Shown here piece by piece: positions 35,608 to 44,425 of a DNA stretch of 64,000 nt. Numbering within the stretch: the first letter of the stretch is position 1; each line of letters begins with the position of its first letter. A program made the position numbers and the translations under genes. Origin of the DNA: Fimbriimonadaceae bacterium (lineage in GTDB: Bacteria; Armatimonadota; Fimbriimonadia; Fimbriimonadales; Fimbriimonadaceae). Below the pieces are notes generated by a model. It searched no databases. It saw only the letters and a program-made list of their open reading frames with translations, and had not been told where the DNA came from. The DNA lies in contig CP075365.1 in assembly GCA_019454125.1 (NCBI GenBank), positions 1,978,218 through 2,042,217 on the forward strand, read 5' to 3'.

Positions 35608-37839
35608 TTACTTCGGATCCCTGAGCAGCCACACGGGCTTGAAGAGGAACGACCGCGCCAGGGAGACCTGGTCTGCCGCATGCTCGCCCGATTCGGCCAC
35701 GCCGGGCGGCAGGACGCTCCTTGCAAAGGGCCCTTCGCCGAATCCCGTGATCTGGATGTACGCCCCCCGGTTGCTATAAGCGACCCGGGTGCCGTCCGGT
35801 GCGGGGAAGCTTGCCGCGGTATAGACCCAACCCGCGGGGTCTGCCCCGTACCGGGCCGCCATCGCCTGGAAGGCAGCCTCGGCCGCTTCTTTCGCCACGT
35901 CCACCGGGTCGCGCCCAGCGAGATAATCCACCTTGGTCGCCCGGTCCATCGCCTGGAGCATCACACTCGGCTGCACCGCGACCTCGAAGAACCGCTCGCT
36001 CGTGAAGTTGCCGACACTTTGCCGGAAGAGCTTGCCCCTCAATTGCCGCACGGCTTCTTCATAGACCGCGGCGGAAGGCGAGCCGTTGTCGAGCCAGCCG
36101 TCGAAGGCGCCGAGCGTCTGCCACTCTGCCGAGGGCGTAGGCCCGGCCCTGGCCATCGCCTCTTTGAAGTACGGCATGAAGGAAGCGTCCCCTTCGTCAA
36201 AGTGGGAAACGCCCCAGACCGCCCGCTCCAGGTCGCCCTGGGTGAGCACCGGCCGCCTCAAGAACTTATGAAGCGGCTGGTTCCGGAAGAGCCGACCCCA
36301 TGCCGGCGTGTCACCGTTGGGCCACCAGCTGGCCGGTTTGTTGTTCCAGTTCACGAGGAGGCCCGTTTTCGGGTCGTCGACGGCGGGCAGGTCGCTGGTC
36401 GGCAGGGTGCCCTGCCACTGGTTCTCGGGCATATCGCGCACGGGGAAGCGCGCGTCAAGCCCTTCGGCGCGCTTGGGGAAGCGCCCTGTGTAGCGCCACC
36501 CGATATGGCCGTCGGCGGTGGCGAAGAAGAAGTTGAAGTTCACCGCGATGCGGGACCTGGCGTCGTCGAGCTCGGCGACGCTTCTCGCGCGGTACATGTC
36601 AAAGAGGCTGGACCAGCTCGCCAGCTCGCGCTTCCAATGGCCGGTCTCTACGCTGAAGACGGCCTTCCCGCCTTTGCTTTTCAGCAGGACCGGGCCGTGG
36701 TGAGTACGCTCTGCCACGAAGTCCACCGGATCCTGGCCCTTCACCTTGATCGAGTAGCGGATCTTCTCCAAGGGCCGCGTCTCGGCGCCGAACTTGTACG
36801 ACTCGCCTTCCAGCGGGGCCCAGAAGATATCGGCGAGGTCGCCGACGCCGGTTGTCAGCCCCCAGGCCATATAAGGGGTGTTACCCACGACGATCGCAGG
36901 AACGCCCGGGACGTCGATGCCAGCGACGCGCAACCCCGGAGCGTCCAGCGCCACCTCGTGCACGATCGAAGGAACGGTCAGCCCCATCTGCGGCCCGCTA
37001 AGGAGGATCGGTCTGCCGTTCGCAGACCGGCTGGCCGCGACCACGATCGCGTAGGAGCCCGTCTTGTAGGGCGCGGAAGCGCTTTGTGCCAGGAGCGTCT
37101 GGTCTGTGTCGTTCGCGGCGCGGATCGAGGAGGCGAGCTCCAGCAAATTGACGTTTGGCAGGTCTTGGAGTTGGCGCGCGGTCACTTCCCTTCCGGGGGG
37201 CGAATACTTGGGCCGCTCCGCGATCTTGGGGTCGTCAAAGTCGCCGAGCGTCGGGATCGCGCGCGGATCGTTGAACCAGAGGAAATCGTCGAGGACATCG
37301 ACCGCCCGGTCCTTCACGGGCTGCGTTTTGAGGTACTGCCAAAGGGCGAAGTTGCGAAGCTCGCCCGCTCCGCCCGTCCCGAAGCGCCGCGCGAGCATCA
37401 CCGAGATCGCGGCCGAGTCGGTCTCCGTCCACGGCTCGGGCTGGAAGCCGTTCTCGGCGTAGCCCTTGGGCAGGGTGCCGGCCGCCTTGCGCGCGTCGAT
37501 CTCGGCATTCACGCCCCGTGCGTACTCCCGGAAGGCGGTGCGCGCCGTCTCCGGCAGGGCCGCAATCATCTCGCGGTACTCGTCGTCCGTGTAGGCGTCG
37601 GATAGGGCGTCCTTGTCCGAGTTCAAAGAGTCCTTGCCGAAGACCTCCGACATCCGACCGCGGGCCACGCGGCGGCTCGTCTCCATTTGCCAGAGCCGGT
37701 CTTCGGCGACCACCTTGCCGAACGCGAAGCACGCCTCCTCAAAGGTCGGTGCCGTCACTTTCGCCACACCGTAGGCGTCGCGCTCGACGGCCAAGCGCGG
37801 CGGGGCGAGAAGGGCCATGCCAAGTAAAAGGGCGTGCAT
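35608..37839 (-). CDS. Penicillin acylase family N-terminal-nucleophile hydrolase
   Basis: A 743-residue exported amidase of the penicillin acylase (S45) family. After a short signal peptide the A chain begins VERDAYGVAKVTAPTFEEACFAFG. The precursor is expected to be cleaved before Ser262 in KTGSYAIVV, making Ser the N-terminal nucleophile of the B chain, followed by SANGRPILLSGPQMGL. The usual GSN/GSNNW at this place is GSY here, a mild departure. Likely substrates are acyl-homoserine lactones, acylated amino acids or beta-lactams. It ends tail-to-tail with the YgjP gene. Confidence 0.88.
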   Translation of the reverse strand: MHALLLGMALLAPPRLAVERDAYGVAKVTAPTFEEACFAFGKVVAEDRLWQMETSRRVARGRMSEVFGKDSLNSDKDALSDAYTDDEYREMIAALPETARTAFREYARGVNAEIDARKAAGTLPKGYAENGFQPEPWTETDSAAISVMLARRFGTGGAGELRNFALWQYLKTQPVKDRAVDVLDDFLWFNDPRAIPTLGDFDDPKIAERPKYSPPGREVTARQLQDLPNVNLLELASSIRAANDTDQTLLAQSASAPYKTGSYAIVVAASRSANGRPILLSGPQMGLTVPSIVHEVALDAPGLRVAGIDVPGVPAIVVGNTPYMAWGLTTGVGDLADIFWAPLEGESYKFGAETRPLEKIRYSIKVKGQDPVDFVAERTHHGPVLLKSKGGKAVFSVETGHWKRELASWSSLFDMYRARSVAELDDARSRIAVNFNFFFATADGHIGWRYTGRFPKRAEGLDARFPVRDMPENQWQGTLPTSDLPAVDDPKTGLLVNWNNKPASWWPNGDTPAWGRLFRNQPLHKFLRRPVLTQGDLERAVWGVSHFDEGDASFMPYFKEAMARAGPTPSAEWQTLGAFDGWLDNGSPSAAVYEEAVRQLRGKLFRQSVGNFTSERFFEVAVQPSVMLQAMDRATKVDYLAGRDPVDVAKEAAEAAFQAMAARYGADPAGWVYTAASFPAPDGTRVAYSNRGAYIQITGFGEGPFARSVLPPGVAESGEHAADQVSLARSFLFKPVWLLRDPK

Positions 37840-37864
37840 CGCCGCCTTTGTACCCGCGCCGGGT

Positions 37865-38077
37865 TTATGGAAGGGAGCGGCGGTCCGAGCCCGTCAGCGA
37901 CTTCCTCGAAAACGCGCGGTAGACCAGGTATCCAAGTCCGCCGATCACGAGGACGGGGATCAGGACCTTGAAGACCAGCGCGATCGCCCAAGTGAGGACC
38001 GACCCCGCCAGCCACAGGGCAAGGACGCCCAGCGCAATGTACAGGAGCAGCTTGCCTATTCCGTTGTTCGAACCCAT
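37865..38077 (-). CDS. Small two-span membrane protein (unrecognised)
   Basis: A 70-residue protein made of two or three hydrophobic helices (KLLLYIALGVLALWLAGSVL, TWAIALVFKVLIPVLVIGGLGYLVY) followed by a basic tail RAFSRKSLTGSDRR. Such small integral proteins are common and functionally obscure. It lies 25 nt upstream of the penicillin acylase gene on the same strand and could share its transcript. Its 5' leader, if transcription starts upstream of 38211, would contain the folded element at 38151-38211. Confidence 0.7.
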   Translation of the reverse strand: MGSNNGIGKLLLYIALGVLALWLAGSVLTWAIALVFKVLIPVLVIGGLGYLVYRAFSRKSLTGSDRRSLP

Positions 38078-38150
38078 AGTCGGTACTTAATGAGACGAGC
38101 CGAAGGCGGATTCGCCACCGGCCGCTTTGGCCTCTGTCCGTGCTTACCCG

Positions 38151-38211
38151 TCGCAGGACCGTTGGGTGGCACCCGGGCCTTTGCGCCGGGACTCTCGGCC
38201 CGACTCTGCGA
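38151..38211. other. Possible structured RNA: three-way-junction fold between divergent genes
   Basis: TCGCAG (38151-38156) pairs with CTGCGA (38206-38211) and closes a domain containing GGGT-GGC-ACCC and CGGGCC/GGCCCG helices. Read on the minus strand it has a GAGA tetraloop hairpin followed by GCGCAAAG. It resembles no riboswitch class well enough to name. The element lies between the small membrane protein (minus) and nadE (plus). Confidence 0.25.
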
Positions 38212-38246
38212 TAAACCGCTCCCGCCGGCATAATCTCCGGATAGGC

Positions 38247-39113
38247 GTGGGAAACTTTCAAGTCTTACGGGCGGCGACCCCGTGGAAGGAGGCGGACCGC
38301 TTGCTGGCGATCCATCCCGCCTCAATGGTCGAATGGCTCACCCGCTTCCTCGCCGACGAGTGCATCCGGCGTCGAGGGTTTTCGCGCGTCGTCCTCGGCC
38401 TGAGCGGCGGGGCGGATTCTGCCGTCAGCGCCTATCTTTGTGCCCGTGCCTTCGGGCCCGAGAACGTGACGGCGGTGCGCATGCCGTTCCGCCTGTCCTC
38501 GCCTGAGAGCCTCGACCACGCCGACCTCGTGATCGACGCCCTCGCCGTGCGCTGCGCCACCGTCGACATCACCCCAATGGTCGACGGGTACATCCTTCGG
38601 ACAGATCCGGACGCTTCGCCCACGCGGGTCGGCAACGTCTGCGCGCGGTGCCGCACGGCCATCCTCTACGACCTCTCCGCTAAGCTGGGCGCGATGACGG
38701 TCGGCACTTCGAACAAGAGCGAGAGGATGCTGGGCTACTTCACCTGGCACGGTGACGACGCCCCGGCGGTGAACCCGCTGGGCGACCTCTTCAAGACCCA
38801 GGTTTGGGACGTGGCGCGGGAACTGGGCGTGCCGAGCGCGATCGTGAACAAGCCCCCCACCGCAGACCTTGTCAAGGGGCAGACCGACGAGGGCGACATC
38901 GGAGTCTCCTATCAAGAGGCCGACCGCATCCTCGTCCACCTGGCTCGCGGCGTGCAAGAACGCAAGCTGGTGGAGTGGGGATACGATCCCGCAAAGGTCC
39001 GGCTGGTCTATGCGCGGGTGGCGGGAAGCCACTGGAAGCGGCATTTGCCGACTGTCGCGATGGTCTCCGACTCGGCGATCAACGAATCCTACTTAAGGCC
39101 GGTGGACTATTGA
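38247..39113 (+). CDS. nadE: NAD+ synthetase (ammonia-dependent type)
   Basis: NadE makes NAD+ from nicotinate adenine dinucleotide with ATP and ammonia. The 288-residue protein has the ATP-pyrophosphatase loop LGLSGGADSAVSAYL, ARCRTAILYDLSAKLG, VGTSNKSERMLGYFTWHGDD, and KPPTADLVKGQTDEGDIGVSYQEAD, all NadE hallmarks. It lacks a glutaminase domain. The GTG start at 38247 gives the usual N-terminal helix. CATAAT/TAATCT lies 10-12 nt before it, while an ATG at 38325 would truncate the helix. Its stop overlaps the acylphosphatase start. Confidence 0.93.
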   Translation: MGNFQVLRAATPWKEADRLLAIHPASMVEWLTRFLADECIRRRGFSRVVLGLSGGADSAVSAYLCARAFGPENVTAVRMPFRLSSPESLDHADLVIDALAVRCATVDITPMVDGYILRTDPDASPTRVGNVCARCRTAILYDLSAKLGAMTVGTSNKSERMLGYFTWHGDDAPAVNPLGDLFKTQVWDVARELGVPSAIVNKPPTADLVKGQTDEGDIGVSYQEADRILVHLARGVQERKLVEWGYDPAKVRLVYARVAGSHWKRHLPTVAMVSDSAINESYLRPVDY

Positions 39114-39382
39114 CGGCCTCGCGCCGCCTAATCGTTTCGGGGCACGTGCAAGGCGTGGGCTTCCGGGCCTTCGTGGTCCGCGAGGCGCTGGGCCTCGGCC
39201 TCTCCGGCGAGGTCTGGAACCGTGCCGATGGCGCGGTGGAGCTACTTGCGGCAGGGCCGGAGGCCGACCTGGACAAGCTCGGCGAGCGGCTCTGGTCGGG
39301 GCCGGGCCGGGTGGACGGCGTCCTAGCGGAGCCGGCCTCCCCGGTCCTGGCACAAGGGTTCTCGGTCGCCCCGAGCCGCTAG
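39110..39382 (+). CDS. acyP: Acylphosphatase
   Basis: A 90-residue acylphosphatase, hydrolysing carboxyl-phosphate bonds such as 1,3-bisphosphoglycerate. It has the catalytic loop VSGHVQGVGFRAFV, with the Arg, and the catalytic Asn in GEVWNRADGAVELLAAGP. The start is TTG, overlapping the nadE stop as TTGA (39110-39113); no ATG or GTG lies closer to the catalytic loop, so the TTG is required. The stop shares the four bases CTAG (39379-39382) with the convergent ammonia-lyase gene. Confidence 0.95.
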   Translation: MTASRRLIVSGHVQGVGFRAFVVREALGLGLSGEVWNRADGAVELLAAGPEADLDKLGERLWSGPGRVDGVLAEPASPVLAQGFSVAPSR

Positions 39383-40779
39383 GAGCGGCCCGGGATGCCG
39401 GGCTCGGTGAGAAGGGCGGGGTCGAGCGCCTTCGCCAAAGTCTCTTCGTCGAGCAGTCCTTGTTCGCGCACGACCTCGGGGATCGTCTTCTTCTCTGCCA
39501 GCGCCTGCTTCACGACTTGCGCCGCCTTTTGGTAGCCGACATAAACGTTAAGGGCAGTCGCGAGCGAAGGCGATGTTTCCGCGTAGTGCTTACAACGCTC
39601 CTCGTCTGCCACGATCCCTAAGACGCAATTGTCAATATAGGTCTCGATCGCGTTCGTGAGGATCATGATCGCGAACTGGGCCGAGAAGGCCATCCCCGGC
39701 ATCATAACGTTGAGTTCGAGCTGTCCTCCGCGTACGCTATCGTCTAGGGCCTGGCACTGGCCCAGCACCTGGAAAAGCACGATGTTCATGTTCTCCGGGA
39801 TGCTCGGGTTGACCTTGCCGGGCATGATCGAAGACCCCGGCTGCACGGCGGGAAGCCGGATCTCGGCCAGGCCCGTGAGCGGCCCGCTCGCCATGAGCCG
39901 CAGGTCGTTCGTGATGCGGGTGAGCTCGTTCGCGAGGAGCCGGAGGCCGGCGCCGAGCGCGGACATGCAGAGTTGGCTCTGCATCGCTTCGCGCAGGTCC
40001 TGCGCGGGGCGGAAGGGGAGGCCTGTGGCCTCGCCCAAAAGCTCGACGACGCGCTTGCGGTAGTCGGGGTGCGTGTTCAGTCCGGTGCCCGCCGCACTCC
40101 CTCCGATGCCCAGCTCTTCCAACTCGTATGCAGCGTGGTCCAGCCATCTCCGGCAGCGACGGATGGAGACGCTATAGGCCATGAATTCCTGGCCAAGTCG
40201 CACTGGTACCGCGTCTTGCAAGTGGGTCCTTCCGCTCTTTAGGACGCCGTCGAATTCCACGCCCTTTTGGGCAAATGCGTCGGCTAAACGGTCGACCGAG
40301 TGCAACAAGTCTTCCAGCATGACGCGGGCCATGACCCGCATTGCCGTCGGGAACGTGTCGTTCGTCGATTGGCCATAGTTCACGTGGTCGTTCGGGTTGA
40401 CCCTTTGGTACTCTCCACGGTTCCCACCCAGAAGCTCTTCAGCACGGTTCGCAAGCACCTCGTTCGTGTTCATGTTGAAGCTTGTGCCCGCGCCCATGTG
40501 GAAGACGTCGACTGGGAACTGGTCGCGCAACCCGCCGTTCAAGACCTCGTCGGCCGCTTGCTGGATGGCCTTGCCGATCTCCGCGTCGAGCAAGCCGAGC
40601 TCCGTGTTCGCCTGCGCGCACGCCCTCTTGAGGAGCACATAGGCGTCGATCATCCGGGGGTGCTCGGTCAGGCCGCTGATCTGGAACAGGCGTCGGCTCC
40701 GCTCCGCCTGACTGCCCCAATAGGCTTCCGTGCTGACCTCGACTTCGCCGAGAGAATCCTTCTCAATTCGAGTTCCCAT
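39379..40779 (-). CDS. aspA: Aspartate ammonia-lyase / class II fumarase family
   Basis: A 466-residue enzyme of the fumarase/aspartase superfamily. It has GAGTSFNMNTNEVLANRA, NDHVNYGQSTNDTFPTAMR, GRTHLQDAVPVRLGQEF, and the catalytic loop GSSIMPGKVNPSIPEN. Downstream residues GQLELNVMMPGMAF and ILTNAIETYIDNCVLGI with TALNVYVGYQKAA resemble aspartases more than fumarases, so L-aspartate to fumarate plus ammonia is favoured. Fumarase activity remains possible. TAGACT lies 9 nt before the ATG. It is convergent with acyP and shares CTAG. Confidence 0.85.
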   Translation of the reverse strand: MGTRIEKDSLGEVEVSTEAYWGSQAERSRRLFQISGLTEHPRMIDAYVLLKRACAQANTELGLLDAEIGKAIQQAADEVLNGGLRDQFPVDVFHMGAGTSFNMNTNEVLANRAEELLGGNRGEYQRVNPNDHVNYGQSTNDTFPTAMRVMARVMLEDLLHSVDRLADAFAQKGVEFDGVLKSGRTHLQDAVPVRLGQEFMAYSVSIRRCRRWLDHAAYELEELGIGGSAAGTGLNTHPDYRKRVVELLGEATGLPFRPAQDLREAMQSQLCMSALGAGLRLLANELTRITNDLRLMASGPLTGLAEIRLPAVQPGSSIMPGKVNPSIPENMNIVLFQVLGQCQALDDSVRGGQLELNVMMPGMAFSAQFAIMILTNAIETYIDNCVLGIVADEERCKHYAETSPSLATALNVYVGYQKAAQVVKQALAEKKTIPEVVREQGLLDEETLAKALDPALLTEPGIPGRS

Positions 40780-40852
40780 GCTCGCCCGAGTCTACCGGTG
40801 CATGCGGCCCCGATGAGGCCGGGCGAGCCCTCACAAGGCGGCCAAGTCTTGC

Positions 40853-40858
40853 CATACT
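40853..40858 (+). promoter_or_regulatory. Extended -10 (TGCCATACT) 6 nt before ATG
   Basis: TG-C-CATACT is followed by GGTTCC and the ATG at 40865, with no ribosome-binding site, predicting a leaderless transcript. A near-identical string, TGCCATACTGGCTCC, lies at 23628-23641 in the fliK/GH42 divergent region, and CAAACTGGAGCG precedes the GTG at 46960. Confidence 0.5.
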
Positions 40859-40864
40859 GGTTCC

Positions 40865-41878
40865 ATGCTGGTCGGAATCGTCGGGTGCGGAGGAATGGGC
40901 AACGTGCACGCCTCCAAGTACACGCAGTTACGGGGCGTCGGACTGGCCGCCTACGACGCCGACCCGGAGCGGCTGGCCGCTTTCTGTACCAGGCACAAGG
41001 CGACGCCGACCCAGAGCTTTGAGGAACTTTTGAAGGGGGCGCAGGCGGTGGACGTGTGCCTCCCGACTGACCTTCACGTCCAGACCGCTCGCCAGGCCCT
41101 AGAAGCGGGCAAGCCGACGCTTCTGGAAAAGCCGATGGCGCCAAGTGTCGCGGAATGCCGCGAGCTCGGTCGCCTCGCGCGCGAGAAGGGGGTCGCCCTG
41201 ATGCCGGCCCAGGTCGTGCGCTGGTTCCCCGAGCACCGCGCCGCGCACAAAGCCATCGTTGCCGGCCAGATCGGCAAACCGGCTTCCCTCCGCCTGCACC
41301 GCGGGGGAAAGGCGCCGAGCGGCGCGGGCGGCTGGTTCCAGGATTACGCGCGGTCCGGCGGCGTCTTGCTGGACCTGGCCGTCCACGATTTCGACTGGCT
41401 GAACTGGACGCTCGGAAAGCCGACGACCGTATACGCCCAGTCCGTGCGGTTCGGCAAGACCGTGACCGAAGACTTCGTGGGGGACTATGCCCTCACCACG
41501 ATCCGCTATGAAAACGGGGCGGTGGCGCACGTGGAGAGCACCTGGCTGGACCCCAGCGGCTTCAGCACCGCCATCGACGCGGCCGGCAGCGAGGGCCTGA
41601 TCGAGTACGACTCTCGGCGCAACCCCTCGCTGCGCCTGCACCAAGAATCGGGATCGCGCGCCGAAAACAATTACTCGGCCGCGGACGACCCCTACTACCG
41701 CCAAATCTCGGCCTTCGTCGAGACCGTGCGGCAGGGCGGCACGCTACCCGTGACGCCGGAAGAAGGAGCGAACGCGGTCGCCGTCGCCCTAGCCGCGATC
41801 GAAAGCGCGCGCACGGGGCGGCCCGTCACGCCCGATTGGACCGAGACGCCGCCCTTCCAGGTCGGTGCGGCGGGCTAG
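40865..41878 (+). CDS. Gfo/Idh/MocA family NAD(P)-dependent oxidoreductase
   Basis: A 337-residue sugar- or inositol-dehydrogenase-like enzyme. The N-terminal Rossmann motif is VGIVGCGGMGNVHASKY, the catalytic lysine lies in LLEKPMAPS (near residue 94), and the HDFDWLNWTLGKP segment carries the conserved Asp-x-x-His region. The C-terminal beta-sheet domain follows. Substrate is unknown: members oxidise sugars, sugar alcohols or glycosides. It stands alone between two minus-strand genes, with a very short promoter-to-start distance. Confidence 0.9.
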   Translation: MLVGIVGCGGMGNVHASKYTQLRGVGLAAYDADPERLAAFCTRHKATPTQSFEELLKGAQAVDVCLPTDLHVQTARQALEAGKPTLLEKPMAPSVAECRELGRLAREKGVALMPAQVVRWFPEHRAAHKAIVAGQIGKPASLRLHRGGKAPSGAGGWFQDYARSGGVLLDLAVHDFDWLNWTLGKPTTVYAQSVRFGKTVTEDFVGDYALTTIRYENGAVAHVESTWLDPSGFSTAIDAAGSEGLIEYDSRRNPSLRLHQESGSRAENNYSAADDPYYRQISAFVETVRQGGTLPVTPEEGANAVAVALAAIESARTGRPVTPDWTETPPFQVGAAG

Positions 41879-41882
41879 CCGC

Positions 41883-42965
41883 CTACGCCGTGCCAGATGC
41901 CACCACGTCCAAGGCCGGGTAGTCGATGTAACCCGTCGGCCCGGGCGTGTAGAAGGTCTCTGTGTTCCATTCCGCCAAGGGCGCGCCACGGCGGAACCGC
42001 TCGGGCAAGTCCGGGTTTGAAATGAACGGACGGCCAAACGCCACCAGGTCCGCCCCCAGGTCAAGCGCCTTCAACGCGCGCTCCAGCGTATAGCCCCCGC
42101 ACACGATGAGGGGGCCCCGGAAAGCTTGGCGGATCGCCGGAGTGGCCTGGTCTTCGGGCGAATCGAGCGCGCCCACGACGTGAAGGTACGCGATCTTGCG
42201 CTCTTGCGCCTGCTCTGCAACATAACGGTACGTCTCGACCAAGTCGCTATGGGTCATGCCGCGGCCCAGGTTGTGCGGGCTCAGCCGAAGACCGACGTTC
42301 TCAGCGGGCAGGTACTCCAGGATCGCGTCCAAGACCTCCATGCAGAAGCGCGCGCGGTTCTCGATCGAGCCGCCATACCGGTCGGTCCGCAGGTTCGTTC
42401 CGTCACGTAGGAACTGCTCGACCAGGTACCCGTTTGCCCCGTGGATCTCGACCCCGTCGAACCCCGCGCGGTCCGCCGCCTCGGCCGCCCGGCGATAGTC
42501 GTCGACGATCGAAGGGATCTCCGCCGTCTCCAGTGCGCGCGGCGTGTCGAAATCCTCCATCCCGTTCGGCGTTCGAATCTGTCCCTCCGGCTTCACCGCG
42601 CTGGGTGCGACGGGGCGGGCGTTGGCGTTCTGCCACATCCGGTGCGAAATGCGGCCCACGTGCCAGAGCTGGCAGAAGATGCGGCCGCTCGCGTGGTGGA
42701 CCGCGTTCGTCACGTGCTTCCAGGCGGCTTCTTGCTGGACCGTCCAGATGCCGGGGGTCCCCTCATAGCCGACCCCGGACGGGCTGATGGAGGTCGCCTC
42801 GCTCACGATGAGCCCCGCTCCGCTGCGCTGGCGGTAGTACTCAGCGATCATCTCGTTCGGGATGCGCTCAGCCCCCGCGCGGCTACGCGTGAGCGGCGCC
42901 ATCACGATCCGGTTCGGCAGCGTGACGGTCCCAAGGCGGTATGGCGAGAGCAGGCTGTCCAGCAC
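41883..42965 (-). CDS. Old yellow enzyme family alkene reductase (NemA-like)
   Basis: A 360-residue FMN-dependent ene-reductase. Family segments: LGTVTLPNRIVMAPLTRSRA, FCQLWHVGRISH, GFDGVEIHGANGYLVEQFLRDGTN (described in two parts, HGAN being the substrate-binding His/Asn pair), RTDRYGGSIENRARF, and GADLVAFGRPFISNPDLP. NemA-type enzymes reduce N-ethylmaleimide, nitrate esters and quinones. The start is GTG, with CATTCT 7 nt upstream. It is convergent with the oxidoreductase at 40865, with 4 nt between the stop codons. Confidence 0.92.
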   Translation of the reverse strand: MLDSLLSPYRLGTVTLPNRIVMAPLTRSRAGAERIPNEMIAEYYRQRSGAGLIVSEATSISPSGVGYEGTPGIWTVQQEAAWKHVTNAVHHASGRIFCQLWHVGRISHRMWQNANARPVAPSAVKPEGQIRTPNGMEDFDTPRALETAEIPSIVDDYRRAAEAADRAGFDGVEIHGANGYLVEQFLRDGTNLRTDRYGGSIENRARFCMEVLDAILEYLPAENVGLRLSPHNLGRGMTHSDLVETYRYVAEQAQERKIAYLHVVGALDSPEDQATPAIRQAFRGPLIVCGGYTLERALKALDLGADLVAFGRPFISNPDLPERFRRGAPLAEWNTETFYTPGPTGYIDYPALDVVASGTA

Positions 42966-43030
42966 ATCTAATAGAATGCCTCGGATCGCCCATTCGTCGC
43001 CCAGGCCCTAGTCCGCCGCCGGGCGGCGCG

Positions 43031-44353
43031 TCATTTGGCCCGCTTGGAGAGCGAAACCTCGCGCTGCTTGCCGTCGTCCTGAATGCTCGGCATCTTTGCG
43101 GCGAGCCGCGTAAAGAGCTCCGCAAGGCCGTTCTCGTACCAGCTCTTGGCGGTCGGGTTCGGCTTGTAGACCGGCCCCTGGTAGACCTGCAGCTCGGCTT
43201 GCGAGAGTGGGAAGGCTTGGGAAATCTCGGCGTAGGCCTTGTCGATCTTTGGGTTGTCGAGGAACGACCACCACCCCATGAGGAACGTCCCGCTGAGCTC
43301 ATAAGGGCCATAGCCCTTCCCACCCAAATCCGCCGCGCCGTAGCGGTAAAGGCCGTTCCACCCGTCCATAAAGTTCTTCGTGCGCCAGAACTTGGTGGAG
43401 TTGTCCGGCGGAACGAGGACTACGTCTGCCATCTGCTTCGAAAGGCCCTTGAACACGCGGTCCATGTACTTGGCGTCGGAACTCCCCGGTTCCTGGGCGT
43501 TGCGGAGCGAGTTGACATAAAGCGCGAACCGGTGGAAGTGGGACGTGTCCATCACGACGTCGCTCTTCTTCTTGGGGACCAAGCCCGGTTGATAGGTCGA
43601 GTAACCCGCGTAGGCGTCGTCCGGGTGGTCCGTCCAGCCGCCCACCTGAAAGAGCCAGCCGCCCTGCGGAGTGAACTCGCTCTCGGCACGGACCACGCGC
43701 ATGGCCGTGTCCACGATCTCTCGTAGGGTAGCGGACTTAGGGTTCTTCACGCCTGTCTTGCGCTCGACATAGATGAGGTCCGAGGCAACCGCGAAGATGA
43801 AGAACTCCTCGTCGGTGTACGCCTTGAAGTGCGACCTTGCCGGATTGCTGAGGGACAGCTTGTGGCGGACGCGCTCGCCCACTCCAGTGAACGGTTTGTG
43901 GTCGAAAGCGATCGCGTCTTCCGTGGTCCACCGGGCCACGACCGCGTCGGTCAGCACCTTGTTCAGTTCGGGGGCGACGTCGCTTTTGCGGCCCGTCATC
44001 GCGCTGAGGGCTAAGAACCGGGAAGGGACGTAAAGATACTGGAAGCGCGAGAGCGGGTTCTTGCACCACTGGTCGCGGGGCACCTTCACGAACCGCTTGA
44101 ACTGGGCTTCGTACTGCGAGATCCACGCCTCCTCGTCCATTAAGAAAGCGGCCTGCAACGGCACCATCAGGAAGTGGCCGTGCAAGTAGGCGAGCGAGTC
44201 GTTCCAAGAGTCTCGCGAGAGGTACTTGGCGATGTTCGCGTCGAACAGCTCCCGATCCCTCTCCGTCACCTCGACACGCGCCTTGGGCGGGGCCACGGTG
44301 GCGGGCTCCGTCTTGTGAAGCATCCCAGCGATCCAGAGGGCCAGTTCCAGCAT
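43031..44353 (-). CDS. Conserved hypothetical protein, probably helical toroid
   Basis: A 440-residue protein with a weak N-terminal hydrophobic segment (LELALWIAGML). The rest is rich in aromatic and helical segments such as FDANIAKYLSRDSWNDSLAYLHGHFLMVP, DEEFFIFAVASDLIYVE, and GGWLFQVGGWTDHPDDAYAGYS. The spacing of helices and Trp/Tyr/His clusters hints at an alpha/alpha barrel of the type used by some polysaccharide-modifying enzymes, but no motif is diagnostic. CATAGT lies 7 nt before the ATG and AGGTGA overlaps that gap. The 65 nt to the next gene contain a GC hairpin. Confidence 0.65.
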   Translation of the reverse strand: MLELALWIAGMLHKTEPATVAPPKARVEVTERDRELFDANIAKYLSRDSWNDSLAYLHGHFLMVPLQAAFLMDEEAWISQYEAQFKRFVKVPRDQWCKNPLSRFQYLYVPSRFLALSAMTGRKSDVAPELNKVLTDAVVARWTTEDAIAFDHKPFTGVGERVRHKLSLSNPARSHFKAYTDEEFFIFAVASDLIYVERKTGVKNPKSATLREIVDTAMRVVRAESEFTPQGGWLFQVGGWTDHPDDAYAGYSTYQPGLVPKKKSDVVMDTSHFHRFALYVNSLRNAQEPGSSDAKYMDRVFKGLSKQMADVVLVPPDNSTKFWRTKNFMDGWNGLYRYGAADLGGKGYGPYELSGTFLMGWWSFLDNPKIDKAYAEISQAFPLSQAELQVYQGPVYKPNPTAKSWYENGLAELFTRLAAKMPSIQDDGKQREVSLSKRAK

Positions 44354-44425
44354 GTCACCTACTATGACGACGGGCCGACGCTTGCGGCTGAGCGTCGACC
44401 CGACAATTGGGACCCGAAGACGGTC

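Noticed and set aside
35527-37605. Very long open frame on the plus strand opposite the penicillin acylase gene.
   Set aside because: Its translation is Arg/Gly/Val-rich with no motifs, as expected of an antisense frame in GC-rich DNA; the opposite strand carries a complete recognisable enzyme.
38160-38190. GGGTGGCACC on the plus strand resembling a T-box antiterminator.
   Set aside because: The downstream CCC/CCCU partner and the specifier stem are missing, and nadE is not a tRNA-linked gene, so ten matching bases are not enough.
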